Assembly (NCBI GenBank): GCA_009842245.1
Contig: VYFT01000006.1
Location: 1-64,000, forward strand
Direction of reading: 5' to 3'
Source of the DNA: Gammaproteobacteria bacterium
GTDB lineage: Bacteria > Pseudomonadota > Gammaproteobacteria > Pseudomonadales > Azotimanducaceae
Length of the DNA: 64,000 nucleotides
Numbering within the stretch: the stretch's first letter is position 1; every line of letters begins with the position of its first letter. Below are positions 26,697 to 37,300 of this stretch, piece by piece. Under the pieces are notes generated by a model. That model saw nothing but the letters and a program-made list of their open reading frames with translations, ran no database searches and was not told the origin of the DNA. Made by a program: the position numbers and the translations under genes.

Positions 26697-29501
26697 TTGA
26701 TTAAAGTATCACTTTGGGTTCAAACGCAATTCTTAAGAGTCGCGTCGTCGGTTTTTCTTCTTGGGTTAGCATTCTTCGTTCTGTCAGTTCATTCTCAAGA
26801 GACAGAAAACGAAAGTACTTCGAAAACCGAACTTGAAGAACTAGTAGTTACCGGATCTCGTATCGGTAAATCAGAATTAGAAGGTTCGAGCCCTATGCAA
26901 GTACTTGATTTTGCTTTCATTGCAAAGTCGGGGCAGACGTCGGTTGGACAGTTGCTACGTGAAATACCTTCAGTCGCTGGCGGCGCGCAGACTACGCAAG
27001 TTAACTACAACGGCGATGGAACAAATCAGATTTCTTTGCGTGGGTTAGGGTCGGACCGAACGTTAGTACTGATGAATGGTCGACGACTGCCTCCGAGCAC
27101 TACGGGGCTGTCTTCGACAAGTATTAGTAGCGTGGTTGACCTCAACACGATTCCTATCTCAATAGTAGAGCGGATAGAAGTAATAAAAGATGGAGCATCG
27201 GCGATTTATGGTTCAGATGCTGTCGCAGGCGTGGTAAACATCGTTACTCGAAGGGATTTTGAGGGTTTATCGTTGAACCTACAGACGGGAACGACGCAAG
27301 AAGGCGATGGTGCTCGGAATCTGATTGATTTTACTTTCGGAGACAACAACGAACACAGCGCGTATACGTTCTTTGCCGGGTATGTAGACGAACAAGCGAT
27401 ATGTGCGTGCGACCGCGAGTGGGCGGCAACACCATTAGCTTACTTTGGTGAAGACGTCATCTTTTTGGGTAGTACTGCGCCTCCGTGGGGACGATATGTA
27501 TTTTCAGACGATGGTCAGGACTACGATCTGACTAGAGGTCCGGAGTTTGGAGACTTTAGACCATTTAGTTTCTTTGGTGGAGACTCCTACAACTTTGCCC
27601 CAGTGAATCACCAAAGACAACCGAGTACGAGATGGAGCATGATGTTCTCTGGAGATCGTACACTATCCGACTCTATGGGAATGCGAGACCTACGCGCGTT
27701 TATTTCGGCAAGTTACCTCAATCGGGATGGAAACCAGAAAATTGCACCCAACCCACTAGCTCCACTTGCCTTCTTTGCCTTTGACGCTCCCTATAGTAAA
27801 GATAACTTTTTCAATCCCTTTGGTGTGGACGTGCCAGATTGGCGTAGACGTATGGTCGAAGGTGGCGCAAGAATTCTCGATGTAGTCACACAAACAAAAC
27901 AAGTGACGATAGGGATCGAGGGAAGGGCTGGAGATTGGCGATGGAATGCATACCATGCATTCGGCGAAACCGCGTCGAGGGGTAATTTTGGAAGGGTGTA
28001 CGACCTGCACAAAGTCGCAAATGCTGTTGGACCTTCTTTACGAGACGAATCAGGAGAGTGGCTTCTTGATGCGGACGGTAACCCCATGTGCGCAAACGAT
28101 ACTGCAAATTGCGTCGTTCTGAACGTTTTTAGTGAGAACAGCGTCACCTCAGATATGCTTAGCTATTTAACGTTCGTCGACAATCAATCAAGCTTACAAG
28201 ATCAGAAAGTGTTCGGCTTCGATGTCGTAAATTCAGCCCTCGTTACTCGAGTAGCCGGTCCAATCGGTATAGCTGCTGGTTGGGAGTGGCGCGAAGAACG
28301 AGGAGTGGACCATCCAGATTCACTTGTAAACACTTTAGGAGATGCAGCAACCGGTTTTCCTCGCAAACCGACTTCAGGAAGCTATTCAGCCAACGAAGTT
28401 TATGCTGAACTCAATGTTCCTGTCGCGGCGCAGCTGGACTTTGTGAACTTGTTGGAAGTGAATTTTGCAGTGCGATACTCCGACTATGATTCTTTCGGTG
28501 AGACGACCAACAGCAAGTTCGGATTAAAGTATCGTCCAATCGACGATTTAATGATCCGAGCATCATATTCGCAGGCGTTTCGCGCGCCTTCTATTTCAAA
28601 TCTATTTGGAGGCAACGGATTTGAATATCCCGCATTGGTTGATCCATGTTCACAGAATCCTACGCAGTTTTGCATCGACGATGGTGTACCGCCGACGGGG
28701 TTCCAACCTATATCGACTCAGATTCGGACCACAATAGGAGGAAATCCCTCTGCACAACCAGAAACTGCCGAAATCCAAACTTTTGGCCTGGTCTATCGTC
28801 CTTGGACGAACCTTTCTATCACTGTTGATCGTTTCGATGTTGCACTTACCGATGCCTTAACCACTCTAGGTGCAAGTTTCATCCTTGACCAGTGCGCGAC
28901 GACAGGGAACTTTTGTAATCTCATTGATCGATTCAGTGCTGGAACTCTGGCTGGAAATCCTGTAAATGTTCAGAACACCGTGACGAATGTCGGTGGCGTA
29001 GACACAAGTGGATGGGATTTTGCCGTAGACTATGTGTGGCACTCAGATTTCTTTGGAGATGTGGCACTTAGATACGAAGCCTCACTTCTGAACGAATATC
29101 GCATCACTCGTGCGGATCAAACTACTACGGATCTTACGGGGAGGTTTGTTGACGATCTAGATGGGTACTTCACCGAATATCGAAGTAGTGCAATTGTTCA
29201 AGTGACGCACAATAATTTCGAAATGAGCTACCAGATGCGAGTTATCGGTGAAGCAGAAGAAGACTTTACAGATTTTCTGACTGGAAATTCCTTGCAAAGA
29301 ACTGTAGAAGGACGAATTTATCACAACATTTTTGCTAGTCTAGCTCTACCGGAACACAAACTTTCCTTATCGGGAGGGATCAACAATCTCCTGAATGAAG
29401 ATCCGCCCCTCTCTCTAGATGGATTGAATGACAACACCGATGTACGAACGTTTGACACTGCGGGTCGATACTTCTTCTTCCGAGTTAACTACTCTATGTA
29501 G
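26697..29501 (+). CDS. TonB-dependent outer-membrane receptor, tandem copy 2
   Basis: A 934-residue paralogue of the preceding receptor, alike from the ELVVTGSRI box through the plug (QLLREIPSVAGGAQTTQ, SDRTLVLMNGRRLPP, KDGASAIYGSDAVAGVVNI) to the C-terminal RYFFFRVNYSM. The same Cys pairs are kept. The signal peptide is about residues 1-34 (ends near LSVHSQ). The start is the TTG at 26697, with GGGAG 8 bases before it. Differences cluster in barrel segments, as expected for copies that diverged in ligand preference or loops. The intergenic terminator means it probably has its own promoter, which I could not identify with confidence. Confidence 0.93.
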   Translation: MIKVSLWVQTQFLRVASSVFLLGLAFFVLSVHSQETENESTSKTELEELVVTGSRIGKSELEGSSPMQVLDFAFIAKSGQTSVGQLLREIPSVAGGAQTTQVNYNGDGTNQISLRGLGSDRTLVLMNGRRLPPSTTGLSSTSISSVVDLNTIPISIVERIEVIKDGASAIYGSDAVAGVVNIVTRRDFEGLSLNLQTGTTQEGDGARNLIDFTFGDNNEHSAYTFFAGYVDEQAICACDREWAATPLAYFGEDVIFLGSTAPPWGRYVFSDDGQDYDLTRGPEFGDFRPFSFFGGDSYNFAPVNHQRQPSTRWSMMFSGDRTLSDSMGMRDLRAFISASYLNRDGNQKIAPNPLAPLAFFAFDAPYSKDNFFNPFGVDVPDWRRRMVEGGARILDVVTQTKQVTIGIEGRAGDWRWNAYHAFGETASRGNFGRVYDLHKVANAVGPSLRDESGEWLLDADGNPMCANDTANCVVLNVFSENSVTSDMLSYLTFVDNQSSLQDQKVFGFDVVNSALVTRVAGPIGIAAGWEWREERGVDHPDSLVNTLGDAATGFPRKPTSGSYSANEVYAELNVPVAAQLDFVNLLEVNFAVRYSDYDSFGETTNSKFGLKYRPIDDLMIRASYSQAFRAPSISNLFGGNGFEYPALVDPCSQNPTQFCIDDGVPPTGFQPISTQIRTTIGGNPSAQPETAEIQTFGLVYRPWTNLSITVDRFDVALTDALTTLGASFILDQCATTGNFCNLIDRFSAGTLAGNPVNVQNTVTNVGGVDTSGWDFAVDYVWHSDFFGDVALRYEASLLNEYRITRADQTTTDLTGRFVDDLDGYFTEYRSSAIVQVTHNNFEMSYQMRVIGEAEEDFTDFLTGNSLQRTVEGRIYHNIFASLALPEHKLSLSGGINNLLNEDPPLSLDGLNDNTDVRTFDTAGRYFFFRVNYSM

Positions 29502-29559
29502 CTCTCGCTCGAATTGGCAGACGTTGGTTCGAATGTGGCCAGTCTCTGAGCAACTGATT

Positions 29560-29599
29560 GTCGGTTCAAAAATTATCCAGCGGTATTAATCGAACCGAC
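29560..29599. repeat. Inverted repeat between convergent receptor and LarA-like genes
   Basis: GTCGGTTC (29560-29567) and GAACCGAC (29592-29599) pair around a 24-base loop in the 105-base gap between convergent genes. It may be a transcript-end structure, but no T tract follows on either strand. Confidence 0.3.
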
Positions 29600-29606
29600 T
29601 GTTCGC

Positions 29607-30902
29607 TTAGTCGCGATATCTAGGAACTACATACGGTCCCTCTGGGATCACCGCCAGTTCGCGTCTTTCTAAACCTTTTAGCGCGAGCGTTAACCCTTGC
29701 TCAATTGAAGCAATGCTTTGCGTCCCAGTCAGCTCAAATTGAGGCTGCGTTAAACCTTCACTGTAAAGCATGATCTTTGCTCTTTGTTGAGCTCGAGCTA
29801 GCAATTCGGTACTCCATTCATCGACATCTGCTTGATTCTTGTCTTTTATGGACTGTAAGAAGGACGAAGTTCCATTTTGGAACAGTCTTCGTTGTGCTTG
29901 CTGAAAGGACTGTGACCCAAGCCCTTCCTTACACTCAGCTGCGAGAATTAATTTCCCGTTAGGCTCAACGATATTGAGAGGAGATACTATTCCCTTAATC
30001 GCTTGATAAAAAGTTTGATCGAGTGGAAAACCCGCCGCCGTGGATAGTACGACTGGGAACTGACGATCTAGATCGACCATTGACATCTGGCCGGAAAATG
30101 CCATCGCGTCTTGATGACTGGTTTCGATCTCTCCGAAATTTACAAAATTTAACCGGCGTTCCGCATCAATCACAACATTGACGCCGTAGATGTTTGTACC
30201 ACAGTGTGTTCGTAGCTTATCGACAATCGCTATGAGCTCTGCATGTAGTGGATTCCCCTCAACGACACATACGCGACAATGTGGGTCGCTTAAGAACTTG
30301 GAATTGTGGAGAGTACGAATAGTGTCTTCGTGTGCTATCCCTGGCACGATAACTTTTCGGCCACCAGAAAAACCTGCCATGAAGTGTGGTTCTACTAATC
30401 CTATAACAATTTTTAAATCTGCTTGCACAAATCTTCGATCTAATTTAATTGGTGTTCGATTAGCGGTGTAACCCAAATTCACATGCGAAATTTCGCATCG
30501 AGCGAAGTGGTTTTCGACAGGTACCGAGTTCAATATCGGGTCGTCGCCGAGAATCGTTGTGAGTTCTTTCCCGACGTTAGGTCGGTGTAACCCCGTGGCA
30601 ATCAACAGCAGAATTTCATCGCGTGAAATGCCCACATCAATTAAGGTCTTGAGTATTGGGGGAAGTATTAGATGATTCGGTACTGGGCGTGTGATGTCGC
30701 AGACTAGTATGCAAACGGTCTTGCATTTCGAGGCGATTTGTCCTAATCTTGGAGATTTACCGTTATTTTCTAGGGCGGATTGCACTGAGTAAGCGGGATT
30801 GCTCAACACCGGCATTGACGGTTTCTCGACCACTGTTATCCGATATTCATCGGGTATGGTAACCTGTAGCCCCCGTTTACCGTATTGGAGTCGTACTTTC
30901 AA
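29607..30902 (-). CDS. LarA-like nickel-pincer-dependent racemase/epimerase
   Basis: A 431-residue protein with the residues that define LarA: DITRP (D69, R72), H106 in ATGLHRP, H173 in EPHFMAGFSG, K183 in GGRK (the lysine that anchors the nickel pincer nucleotide in Lactobacillus LarA), and H199. Characterised LarA interconverts D- and L-lactate; many homologues act on other 2-hydroxy acids. Genes for making the cofactor (larB, larC, larE) are not in the window. The reading start is a TTG at 30902; its ribosome-binding site is weak. It is convergent with receptor copy 2. The exact 2-hydroxy acid is not evident. Confidence 0.85.
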   Translation of the reverse strand: MKVRLQYGKRGLQVTIPDEYRITVVEKPSMPVLSNPAYSVQSALENNGKSPRLGQIASKCKTVCILVCDITRPVPNHLILPPILKTLIDVGISRDEILLLIATGLHRPNVGKELTTILGDDPILNSVPVENHFARCEISHVNLGYTANRTPIKLDRRFVQADLKIVIGLVEPHFMAGFSGGRKVIVPGIAHEDTIRTLHNSKFLSDPHCRVCVVEGNPLHAELIAIVDKLRTHCGTNIYGVNVVIDAERRLNFVNFGEIETSHQDAMAFSGQMSMVDLDRQFPVVLSTAAGFPLDQTFYQAIKGIVSPLNIVEPNGKLILAAECKEGLGSQSFQQAQRRLFQNGTSSFLQSIKDKNQADVDEWSTELLARAQQRAKIMLYSEGLTQPQFELTGTQSIASIEQGLTLALKGLERRELAVIPEGPYVVPRYRD

Positions 30903-31005
30903 CGTGGTGATTCTCTTCTGAACACTACCCTTCTTGTCACAACTTCAAAAACAAACACCCTGACGACTGATCGCAATGACCGCTCATCATCGCAACATCG
31001 CAATG

Positions 31006-31398
31006 TCAAGGGCTGACGTGGGTGTAATGACGTCGTTTAGGGCGATAACGGTTTGCTGATTGAGCTCGGTTCGCTTCTAATTCGTCGAGCTCGTCAAGTT
31101 GATCCTGACGTTTATAAAACACGACCACCGGTCCGACGATAAGAGAAATTAAATGTATGATGCCATAGCCAAATAGAGTCCCAAAGACTAGAACTAATGG
31201 ACCTAGCGAGTCTATATCGATCCATCCCCCGATCTCTCCGAACAGTACGACGATGGCACACCCTATGAACACTGACACGAAGGTAAAAAAGAGCGCGAGT
31301 ATCCCCCATCCGACACCGGCGTAGAACATACCTAGAGGTCCTAAAAGAAAAGTTAGCACAACAGCCAACAACACGGATTTCAATCGATAGTAGGGCAT
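31006..31398 (-). CDS. Small membrane protein with three hydrophobic segments
   Basis: A 130-residue protein. The first two thirds are three hydrophobic segments (about 8-30, 33-54 and 63-90), and the tail is charged and basic (DELDELEANRAQ, then KRRHYTH). The start YRLKSVLLAVVLTFLLGPLGMFYAGVGWG resembles small TM2-like membrane proteins, in which a Gly-Pro-hydrophobic pattern occurs, but the match is not strong enough to name it. It is divergent from the DUF4199-like gene. Confidence 0.65.
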   Translation of the reverse strand: MPYYRLKSVLLAVVLTFLLGPLGMFYAGVGWGILALFFTFVSVFIGCAIVVLFGEIGGWIDIDSLGPLVLVFGTLFGYGIIHLISLIVGPVVVFYKRQDQLDELDELEANRAQSANRYRPKRRHYTHVSP

Positions 31399-31564
31399 TC
31401 AACTAACACCGTATGAGAAGGGTAAATGATATGAAGCGAAGTAAACACTGTAGCAACGGATCATGCCGGACAACAATAGTCTCTCAGCAACGTCAAGAGC
31501 GTTCAACAGGCACTTTGACGAATTGAGCATTCTATGCACATTATGTACCACTACAATCTCGCTC

Positions 31565-32116
31565 ATGTTTCGATCTGTGTTGTTGCTTGGTCTGGTCGCT
31601 GGAGTAGCCGTAGCTGCTCTTACGCTATTAGTAACCACTGTCGGAGATCCAACGTTACCAACATTATTCTCCCAGGTAGTCAAAAACCTCACAATGGCGA
31701 CTGTGTTGTTTATGTGTTTGTTTGGAATAAAACGAGTACGTGATCGGACACCCGGAGGAACAATTTCACTACCGGAAGCAATAGTCGTAGGCTTTGGAAT
31801 ATGTGCACTAGCGAGTTTAATCCATTGTGCAGCCTGGGAGCTGTACTACTTTTCGACTGATTACCAATTTGCGCGCGAAAACTCACAAAATCTGATGCAA
31901 AGAGCTCAATTGGCTGGAGCGTCCGCGATTGAAATTGCAGAATTGATGGAACGGAATGGAAAAATAGTCGAAGCGTTTGCTAATCCGTTCCTGAGGATCA
32001 CCACGACTTATTTGCAAATGTTTGTCATTGGCGCGGTCGTGAGCCTCGTCGGCGCAGTACTAATCCGTAATCCAAAATTTCTACCAACTCGGCGCAAGGA
32101 AGACAACGAGGACTGA
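31565..32116 (+). CDS. DUF4199-like membrane protein
   Basis: About 183 residues from the ATG at 31565, with four membrane helices (FRSVLLLGLVAGVAVAAL; MATVLFMCLFGI; ALASLIHCAAWELYYF; FVIGAVVSLVGAVLI). The pattern of a short basic GIKRVRDRTPGG loop followed by SLPEAIVVGFGI and a long amphipathic loop before the last helix is typical of the DUF4199 family, whose function is unknown. The frame is open to an ATG at 31463, but the extra 34 residues are Cys/Ser/Thr-rich and lack family likeness, so the later start is preferred. Confidence 0.72.
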   Translation: MFRSVLLLGLVAGVAVAALTLLVTTVGDPTLPTLFSQVVKNLTMATVLFMCLFGIKRVRDRTPGGTISLPEAIVVGFGICALASLIHCAAWELYYFSTDYQFARENSQNLMQRAQLAGASAIEIAELMERNGKIVEAFANPFLRITTTYLQMFVIGAVVSLVGAVLIRNPKFLPTRRKEDNED

Positions 32117-32176
32117 TGGGAACCTATCCTGTGTGCAACAGCACATATTTAGTTGGAAGAATGGGAAGCAAATGTA

Positions 32177-32197
32177 GCGACTCAGTGTCGCGCTTTT
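32177..32197 (+). terminator. Weak hairpin with short T run after the DUF4199-like gene
   Basis: GCGAC-TCAGT-GTCGC followed by GCTTTT, about 60 bases after the stop codon. The stem is only five base pairs, so this is a tentative terminator. Confidence 0.3.
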
Positions 32198-32261
32198 CGG
32201 CTAGCAAACCGTACTCTTTGTTCTAAAACAAATCGATACCGCGGGGAACTTGGATCGAAAG

Positions 32262-32906
32262 TTACTTATCCCGCGTATAGACATCTCGCGCAGTTTCAAT
32301 TTGTTTCGCGAAGAAGTCTCCATTTTCTTCATCTTCTGCCCGAAGCGTCGAGACCGCAACTTCAAGATTCGATTGTGTTTCTTTAGTAGGGTCAACTAGA
32401 TATCTACACAACTCAATCCATGTGGTAGCCATATTTCGACCGTCCGCGGCTTCTGCTATATCTCGCGTTCTTTCGAAAAACTTGATCGCCGAGTCAAAGT
32501 TTTTGGCATTTAGCTCGTGCGCACCGTTAATCCAAAGAGCGTTGAAGGTTACATCGTTTGCTTGCGTCGCTAACTCGAGAGTTACGCGTGCCGCTGACAA
32601 ACCCAGCTCCTGAATATCTGGTGATATTGGTCCCATGTCGTCCCAACCCGGCCAAGTGAAGGCCGCAACGTTATAAGCCCTACCACGCGCGAACTTTCGT
32701 AGTTTATTCAGCTCGTCTTCACTGTCTTCATTGGTCTGCTCAATGCGATTTAGCAAATAGAGCAATTGCAAACGAGCGACAGGCACAAAAAGGTCACTTC
32801 GTTCGATCTTTCGTAGTTCGACCATGAGTTCCGACATAGTCTTCCATTCGGCTTCTGTTAATGGGGCGGAAGCAAGTTCGTCAGTGGCCATGATCGTCGT
32901 GTCCAT
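32262..32906 (-). CDS. Hypothetical soluble helical protein, 214 aa
   Basis: A soluble, mostly helical protein that I do not recognise. It has no signal peptide or membrane segment. The middle and end (LGLSAARVTLELATQANDVTFNALWINGAHEL and AKNFDSAIKFFERTRDIAEAADGRNMATTWIELCRYL) have the helix-turn-helix spacing of a degenerate TPR. The frame opens with a TTG at 32909 followed at once by an ATG at 32906, which I take as the start. It lies alone between the DUF4199-like gene (convergent) and the porin-like gene. Confidence 0.62.
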   Translation of the reverse strand: MDTTIMATDELASAPLTEAEWKTMSELMVELRKIERSDLFVPVARLQLLYLLNRIEQTNEDSEDELNKLRKFARGRAYNVAAFTWPGWDDMGPISPDIQELGLSAARVTLELATQANDVTFNALWINGAHELNAKNFDSAIKFFERTRDIAEAADGRNMATTWIELCRYLVDPTKETQSNLEVAVSTLRAEDEENGDFFAKQIETARDVYTRDK

Positions 32907-33003
32907 CAATGGAAATTTGGATTCGTAAAGAGTAGCTTGAAGTTGCTACGATAAGGACAACAAACAACTCACAGTGGCGATCGGGTCAGGCGGATTGCAA
33001 GTG

Positions 33004-33699
33004 TTAGAAGCTCTTCCCGATCGAAAGTACGAAGCGAAACTCAGCACTAGGGTCGTCAAGGGTTGAGCCAACCAACGAACCGGTAACGTCTAATTCGGCT
33101 ATTGGTACCGTAATACTTAGGCTCGCGTCCATGTAAGAGTCTTCGCCGGGCGCGAAGAAACCCTCGGAGTCGACACTACTCCAACCGACGTGTGCATCAA
33201 CGGAAAACTGATCTTCAAACTCCCAACTAACTCCGATAAACGGATAGATGAACGACGGACCGTCCGCCCCGAAATATTCGTTGGAAAAGTTGAACCCAAG
33301 AGAGGCATTCCAGATATTAGCACTAATGGAGTACTCCATATAGTCTAAGACATCTCCTTCAGATGGATATTCGAAGCGAATGATGCTAGCGCTTAACGTG
33401 AATAGATCACCGATCGTGTCCGACTCCCAGGACGCGTAGAGATTTAGCTCCATTGAGGTTTCGGAGTTGAAATTTACATTCGATGCCCATGTTCCGATAG
33501 AAAATCCGTTGTCTAGCGCGATATCAAAGCCACCTTGGATCGCAGGGTCTAACCCGGTTTGCGATACACCACGGAATGAATAGTCAGAAGCCAATGTCAC
33601 ATTAGCCTCTGCTTCGACGCCGAACGCATTTTGTGCGAGTATCCCGAGCGATACACTCATGGCTAACAATAGTTTGTAGGTTTTGTTAAATCTGTTCAT
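33004..33699 (-). CDS. TorF-family (Gcw_chp) putative outer-membrane porin
   Basis: A 231-residue protein from the ATG at 33699, selected because GGAGG lies 7 bases upstream. A signal peptide (about 1-26, ending near QNAFG) is followed by ANVTLASDYSFRGVSQTGLDPAIQGGFD, the hallmark of the TIGR02001/Gcw_chp family, in which the motif RGxSQT is well conserved. The rest alternates polar and aromatic residues as in a beta barrel and ends in SIGKSF with a C-terminal Phe typical of outer-membrane proteins. A role as a nonspecific channel is inferred from the family only. Confidence 0.87.
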   Translation of the reverse strand: MNRFNKTYKLLLAMSVSLGILAQNAFGVEAEANVTLASDYSFRGVSQTGLDPAIQGGFDIALDNGFSIGTWASNVNFNSETSMELNLYASWESDTIGDLFTLSASIIRFEYPSEGDVLDYMEYSISANIWNASLGFNFSNEYFGADGPSFIYPFIGVSWEFEDQFSVDAHVGWSSVDSEGFFAPGEDSYMDASLSITVPIAELDVTGSLVGSTLDDPSAEFRFVLSIGKSF

Positions 33700-33799
33700 C
33701 AGGATCCTCCTTTGCTGAATCACGTGAACTGAAGCTAGCAATTGATTGTGATGGACGTTTTAGAAAACACCCATGATATTTTCTAACAGAAAACGTAGG

Positions 33800-34312
33800 C
33801 TACGACTCTTCGTCGGACTCTTCTTCTTCGGATTCAGTTTCCTCTTCGCCGCTGATTAAGAAGCGAATTGCGGCTTCTAATTCATCATCCGTGCAATCCA
33901 CACAGGTACCCATAGGCGGCATGTCTTTACCTAACCCTTCCTTTGTATGTTTGAGGAGAACGTCGAAGCCTTGAGCGACTCGCGGTTCCCATGCTTCGGA
34001 CGCGACGAGTGGAGCATCTGCGGTACCTGTTTCGTGGCACGTGTGACAGTACTGATCGTACACACCCTTTCCAGAGAGTCCCGTACCACGCGGAGCATCT
34101 GTTCTGATAACAGCGGCTACACCACAGTCCTGGCCTACGAGACAGAGATCACCAAATGGTTTGAGATTCGCGATAATTGCTTGGCGTCGTTTCCACTCTT
34201 CTTCATCTACGTCTTGCCCCGACGCAACAAGGACTAATAATCCTACGAGAGCACAACAGACGATTAAAAAACCGCGTTGTATCAATGGTTTAATCCTAGT
34301 AGAGCCTAACAT
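33800..34312 (-). CDS. Class I cytochrome c, c5-like, membrane-anchored or secreted
   Basis: About 170 residues. A hydrophobic N-terminal segment (PLIQRGFLIVCCALVGLLVLVAS) is followed by one heme-binding CHTCHETG (about C89-H93). The axial Met is in MPPMGTC, and a Cys pair (GTCVDC) next to it is typical of cytochrome c5 proteins. The C-terminal 20 residues are almost all Glu, Ser and Asp. It probably carries electrons in the periplasm. The start is the ATG at 34312; a TTG three codons earlier is also open. It is 24 bases after the IorAB gene on the same strand and may share its transcript, though no functional link is proven. Confidence 0.85.
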   Translation of the reverse strand: MLGSTRIKPLIQRGFLIVCCALVGLLVLVASGQDVDEEEWKRRQAIIANLKPFGDLCLVGQDCGVAAVIRTDAPRGTGLSGKGVYDQYCHTCHETGTADAPLVASEAWEPRVAQGFDVLLKHTKEGLGKDMPPMGTCVDCTDDELEAAIRFLISGEEETESEEEESDEES

Positions 34313-34336
34313 GATGTGCAAAAATTATAAGTACTC

Positions 34337-37300
34337 TTACATTGCAACAGAGTCGGTCTGGGTAGCTCGTTCGGTTTCTGTAGCGATCGACTTTTCCAGC
34401 TCTTCGACCCGGTCTGCAACCCGATCCCACGAGGCTTGTTTAACGTGGCCGTAGCCACGCACTTCACTGTAGCAACGCACTAGTTCAACCGCTTTCGAAA
34501 TGTTTCCTTGGCTTAAGTTTGCACGTATAGAATTCATTTTCTCATCAAAATCGAGCAGCAGTTTGCGTTCGAACTTTCGCTCTTCGATATGTTTGAATGG
34601 ATCAAGGACCGTGCCTCGTAAGAACTTAAACTTCGCAAGTAATTTCAAAAATATTCGTACCCAGCCATCCACTCTGACTTTTGACTTCTGTGCCCGTGGT
34701 AGCCAAGTTGGAGCAAACGCAAATTGGAAATTTTGGACATTAGTAAATTGATCATTCATAAAACGTTGGAAGTTAGGGTGCGTGAGCAACCGCGCGACTT
34801 CGTATTCGTCTTTAGTTGCAAGGAGTTTGAAATAGGTCTCTACAGCAATACGCGACAGTGTTGACGTGTTTCCCGTGACCTCTTGTTCAACATTCTGGAT
34901 ATTGTCGGCAAAGTTCTGTAGCCGGTCGGCATACTTTGCATCTTGATATTCCGTCAAGAACTCTATCCGGTCGTCAATAAGTTCCGGCAACGTTCGTTGT
35001 TGCTTTGGAAACATTGCTTCTTCTGGTTGACCAGAAATGTCTAAGAAATTGGAGTCAAGTGCATATTTTCGGCCTGCACGAAACGCTAAGATGTTTTTCT
35101 GAACAAGAGTCGCGTTAATGTTCAAGGCTCGTTCGATACTTTCGGCTTTCAACGGTATCAAGCCTAACTGCCACGCATATCCAAGTAACGTCATATTCGC
35201 AGTCGTGCTCGCGCCGCTAACTCGTACCGAGAGTCGGTCGGCATCTATGGTTTTCAGACTCTGACCGAAAGAAGCTAGCTGACTCGCGAGATCTGAGGTT
35301 TCAACATCAGCTTGGCGTTGAAGCACAAACTTAGACGTGGGCACCAAATGTGTATTAACCACGATGTTAGTCCGGGTGCTGTCAAGCGTGGTGACCGATT
35401 CTTGGGATAGAGCTGTGACGAGATCTGAACCGAGGAGTACATCAGTTTCCCGTTCGGAAATTTGGGTACGCAGAACCTCGTTGTCGCTGATCCGAACGTT
35501 TGCAAAAACCGCACCGCCTTTCTGCGCGAGGCCAGTCATATCTAGATTCGACGCGTGTTTGCCTTCGATCGTAGCGGCCATACCTAAGACCTGACTCAAA
35601 GTTACTACTCCGGTACCGCCGACACCCGCTACGAGTATATTAGCACTAGTAGGTCGAGCCACACTCGGTTCGGGGAGAGCGTTCAAATCGATCTTTACTG
35701 TCTCCGGTTGGACAAGATCTGCTTCAATTTCGATCATCGCGGGGCAATATCCTTGCATGCAACTTAGATCTTGATTACAAGCAGTCTGATTAATCTTGCG
35801 TTTCACGCCTAGGTCAGTCACGACTGGTTCGATTGCGCTACACATTGATGCACGTGTGCAGTCGCCGCAGCCTTCACAGACTGCATCATTGATCACTACC
35901 CGTTTCATCTTCTTGGGTATTACACCGCGCTTACGCCTGCGTCGTAATTCGTTCGCACATACTTGATCGTAGATTAATATAGTGCAACCTTTGATTTGGC
36001 GTAATCGTTCCTGCACAGTGAGCAATTCGTCGCGATGACTAACTTCGTAATTACGCTCTTCGTAGCGTCGAGGATCATCAGTGACAATGTGAACTGCGGA
36101 GACGTTTTCAGCTAGCACCTGACGAACAATGTCATCTACTGTGAGATTACCTTCGACAGGTTGCCCACCTGTCATTGCGACGGCATCGTTGTACAGAATT
36201 TTGTAAGTAACGTTTACCCCAGCGGCAACACAAGCGCGTATGGCCATGAGTCCTGAATGAAAGTACGTACCGTCGCCGAGATTCACAAAAATGTGCTGAT
36301 CGTCCACAAATGGCGCTTGACCAATCCAGTTCGCGCCCTCACCGCCCATATGAGTAAAAGTATGCGTGTTGCGGTCCATCCATTGAACCATGTAATGACA
36401 TCCGATACCAGCGAGTGCGCGACTGTCCTCCGGTATTTTTGTCGATACACTATGCGGACATCCTGGACAATACAAAGGTAACCGAGATGCGTTGGCGGGC
36501 GTGTGCGTGCTCTCCCAAGGTTCACCCAGAGATAAGTCGGATCTAGGAATCGAGATTCCGTGATCTCTAAATACGTCGATGAGAGCGCGTACGATCATGT
36601 CGCAGCTAATTTCTCCCACTGTGGGAAACAGTTCTTTGCCATGTCGAGTTCTGCGGCCTTCAACATCGGGTGCATCCTTGCCATACAGAATGCTCTTGAG
36701 TGAGTCTTCCAAGTAAGGATACTTACCCTCCACGACAAGGACCGCCGGGACACCTTGCAGCAACGACTTCACATGACCGGAGTCCAGCGGCCAAACTTGT
36801 CCGATCTTAATAATTCGAACACCTATTGCAGACAGAGTCTGTTCATCGGCAAATCCTATGAGCTTCAATGCCTGTCGGACATCGGTGTAAGCTTTCCCAA
36901 CTCCCAAGATCGCTAGTTTAGGTTGGTCGGTGTCTACGGTGATGTGATTGAGATTGTTAACGGCACCAAAACGAGCTGCGAGTGCGATCTTGGACGCGAT
37001 CCGTAGTTCTTGTTCCTGTGGTGTATCGATCAATCGAATATAGGGATCTAACTCTGTTTCAGGACACTCGAAGGAATAGTTAAACGTTTCAGTTCGAAGC
37101 GTAGTTGCACTGTCCATGATTGCGGTGATCGCAGTCAGCGCGACCCAGCAACCAGAGTATCGTGAAAGAGCCCACGCAGCAAGTCCTAGGTGGATAAGAT
37201 CTTCGATGTCAGCCGGTGTAAGAACGGGGATTTGAAATTCGCGAAGGGCACCGATACTGTTGGAAGGAAGCGTCGAGGATTTACAGGCGGGGTCATCACC

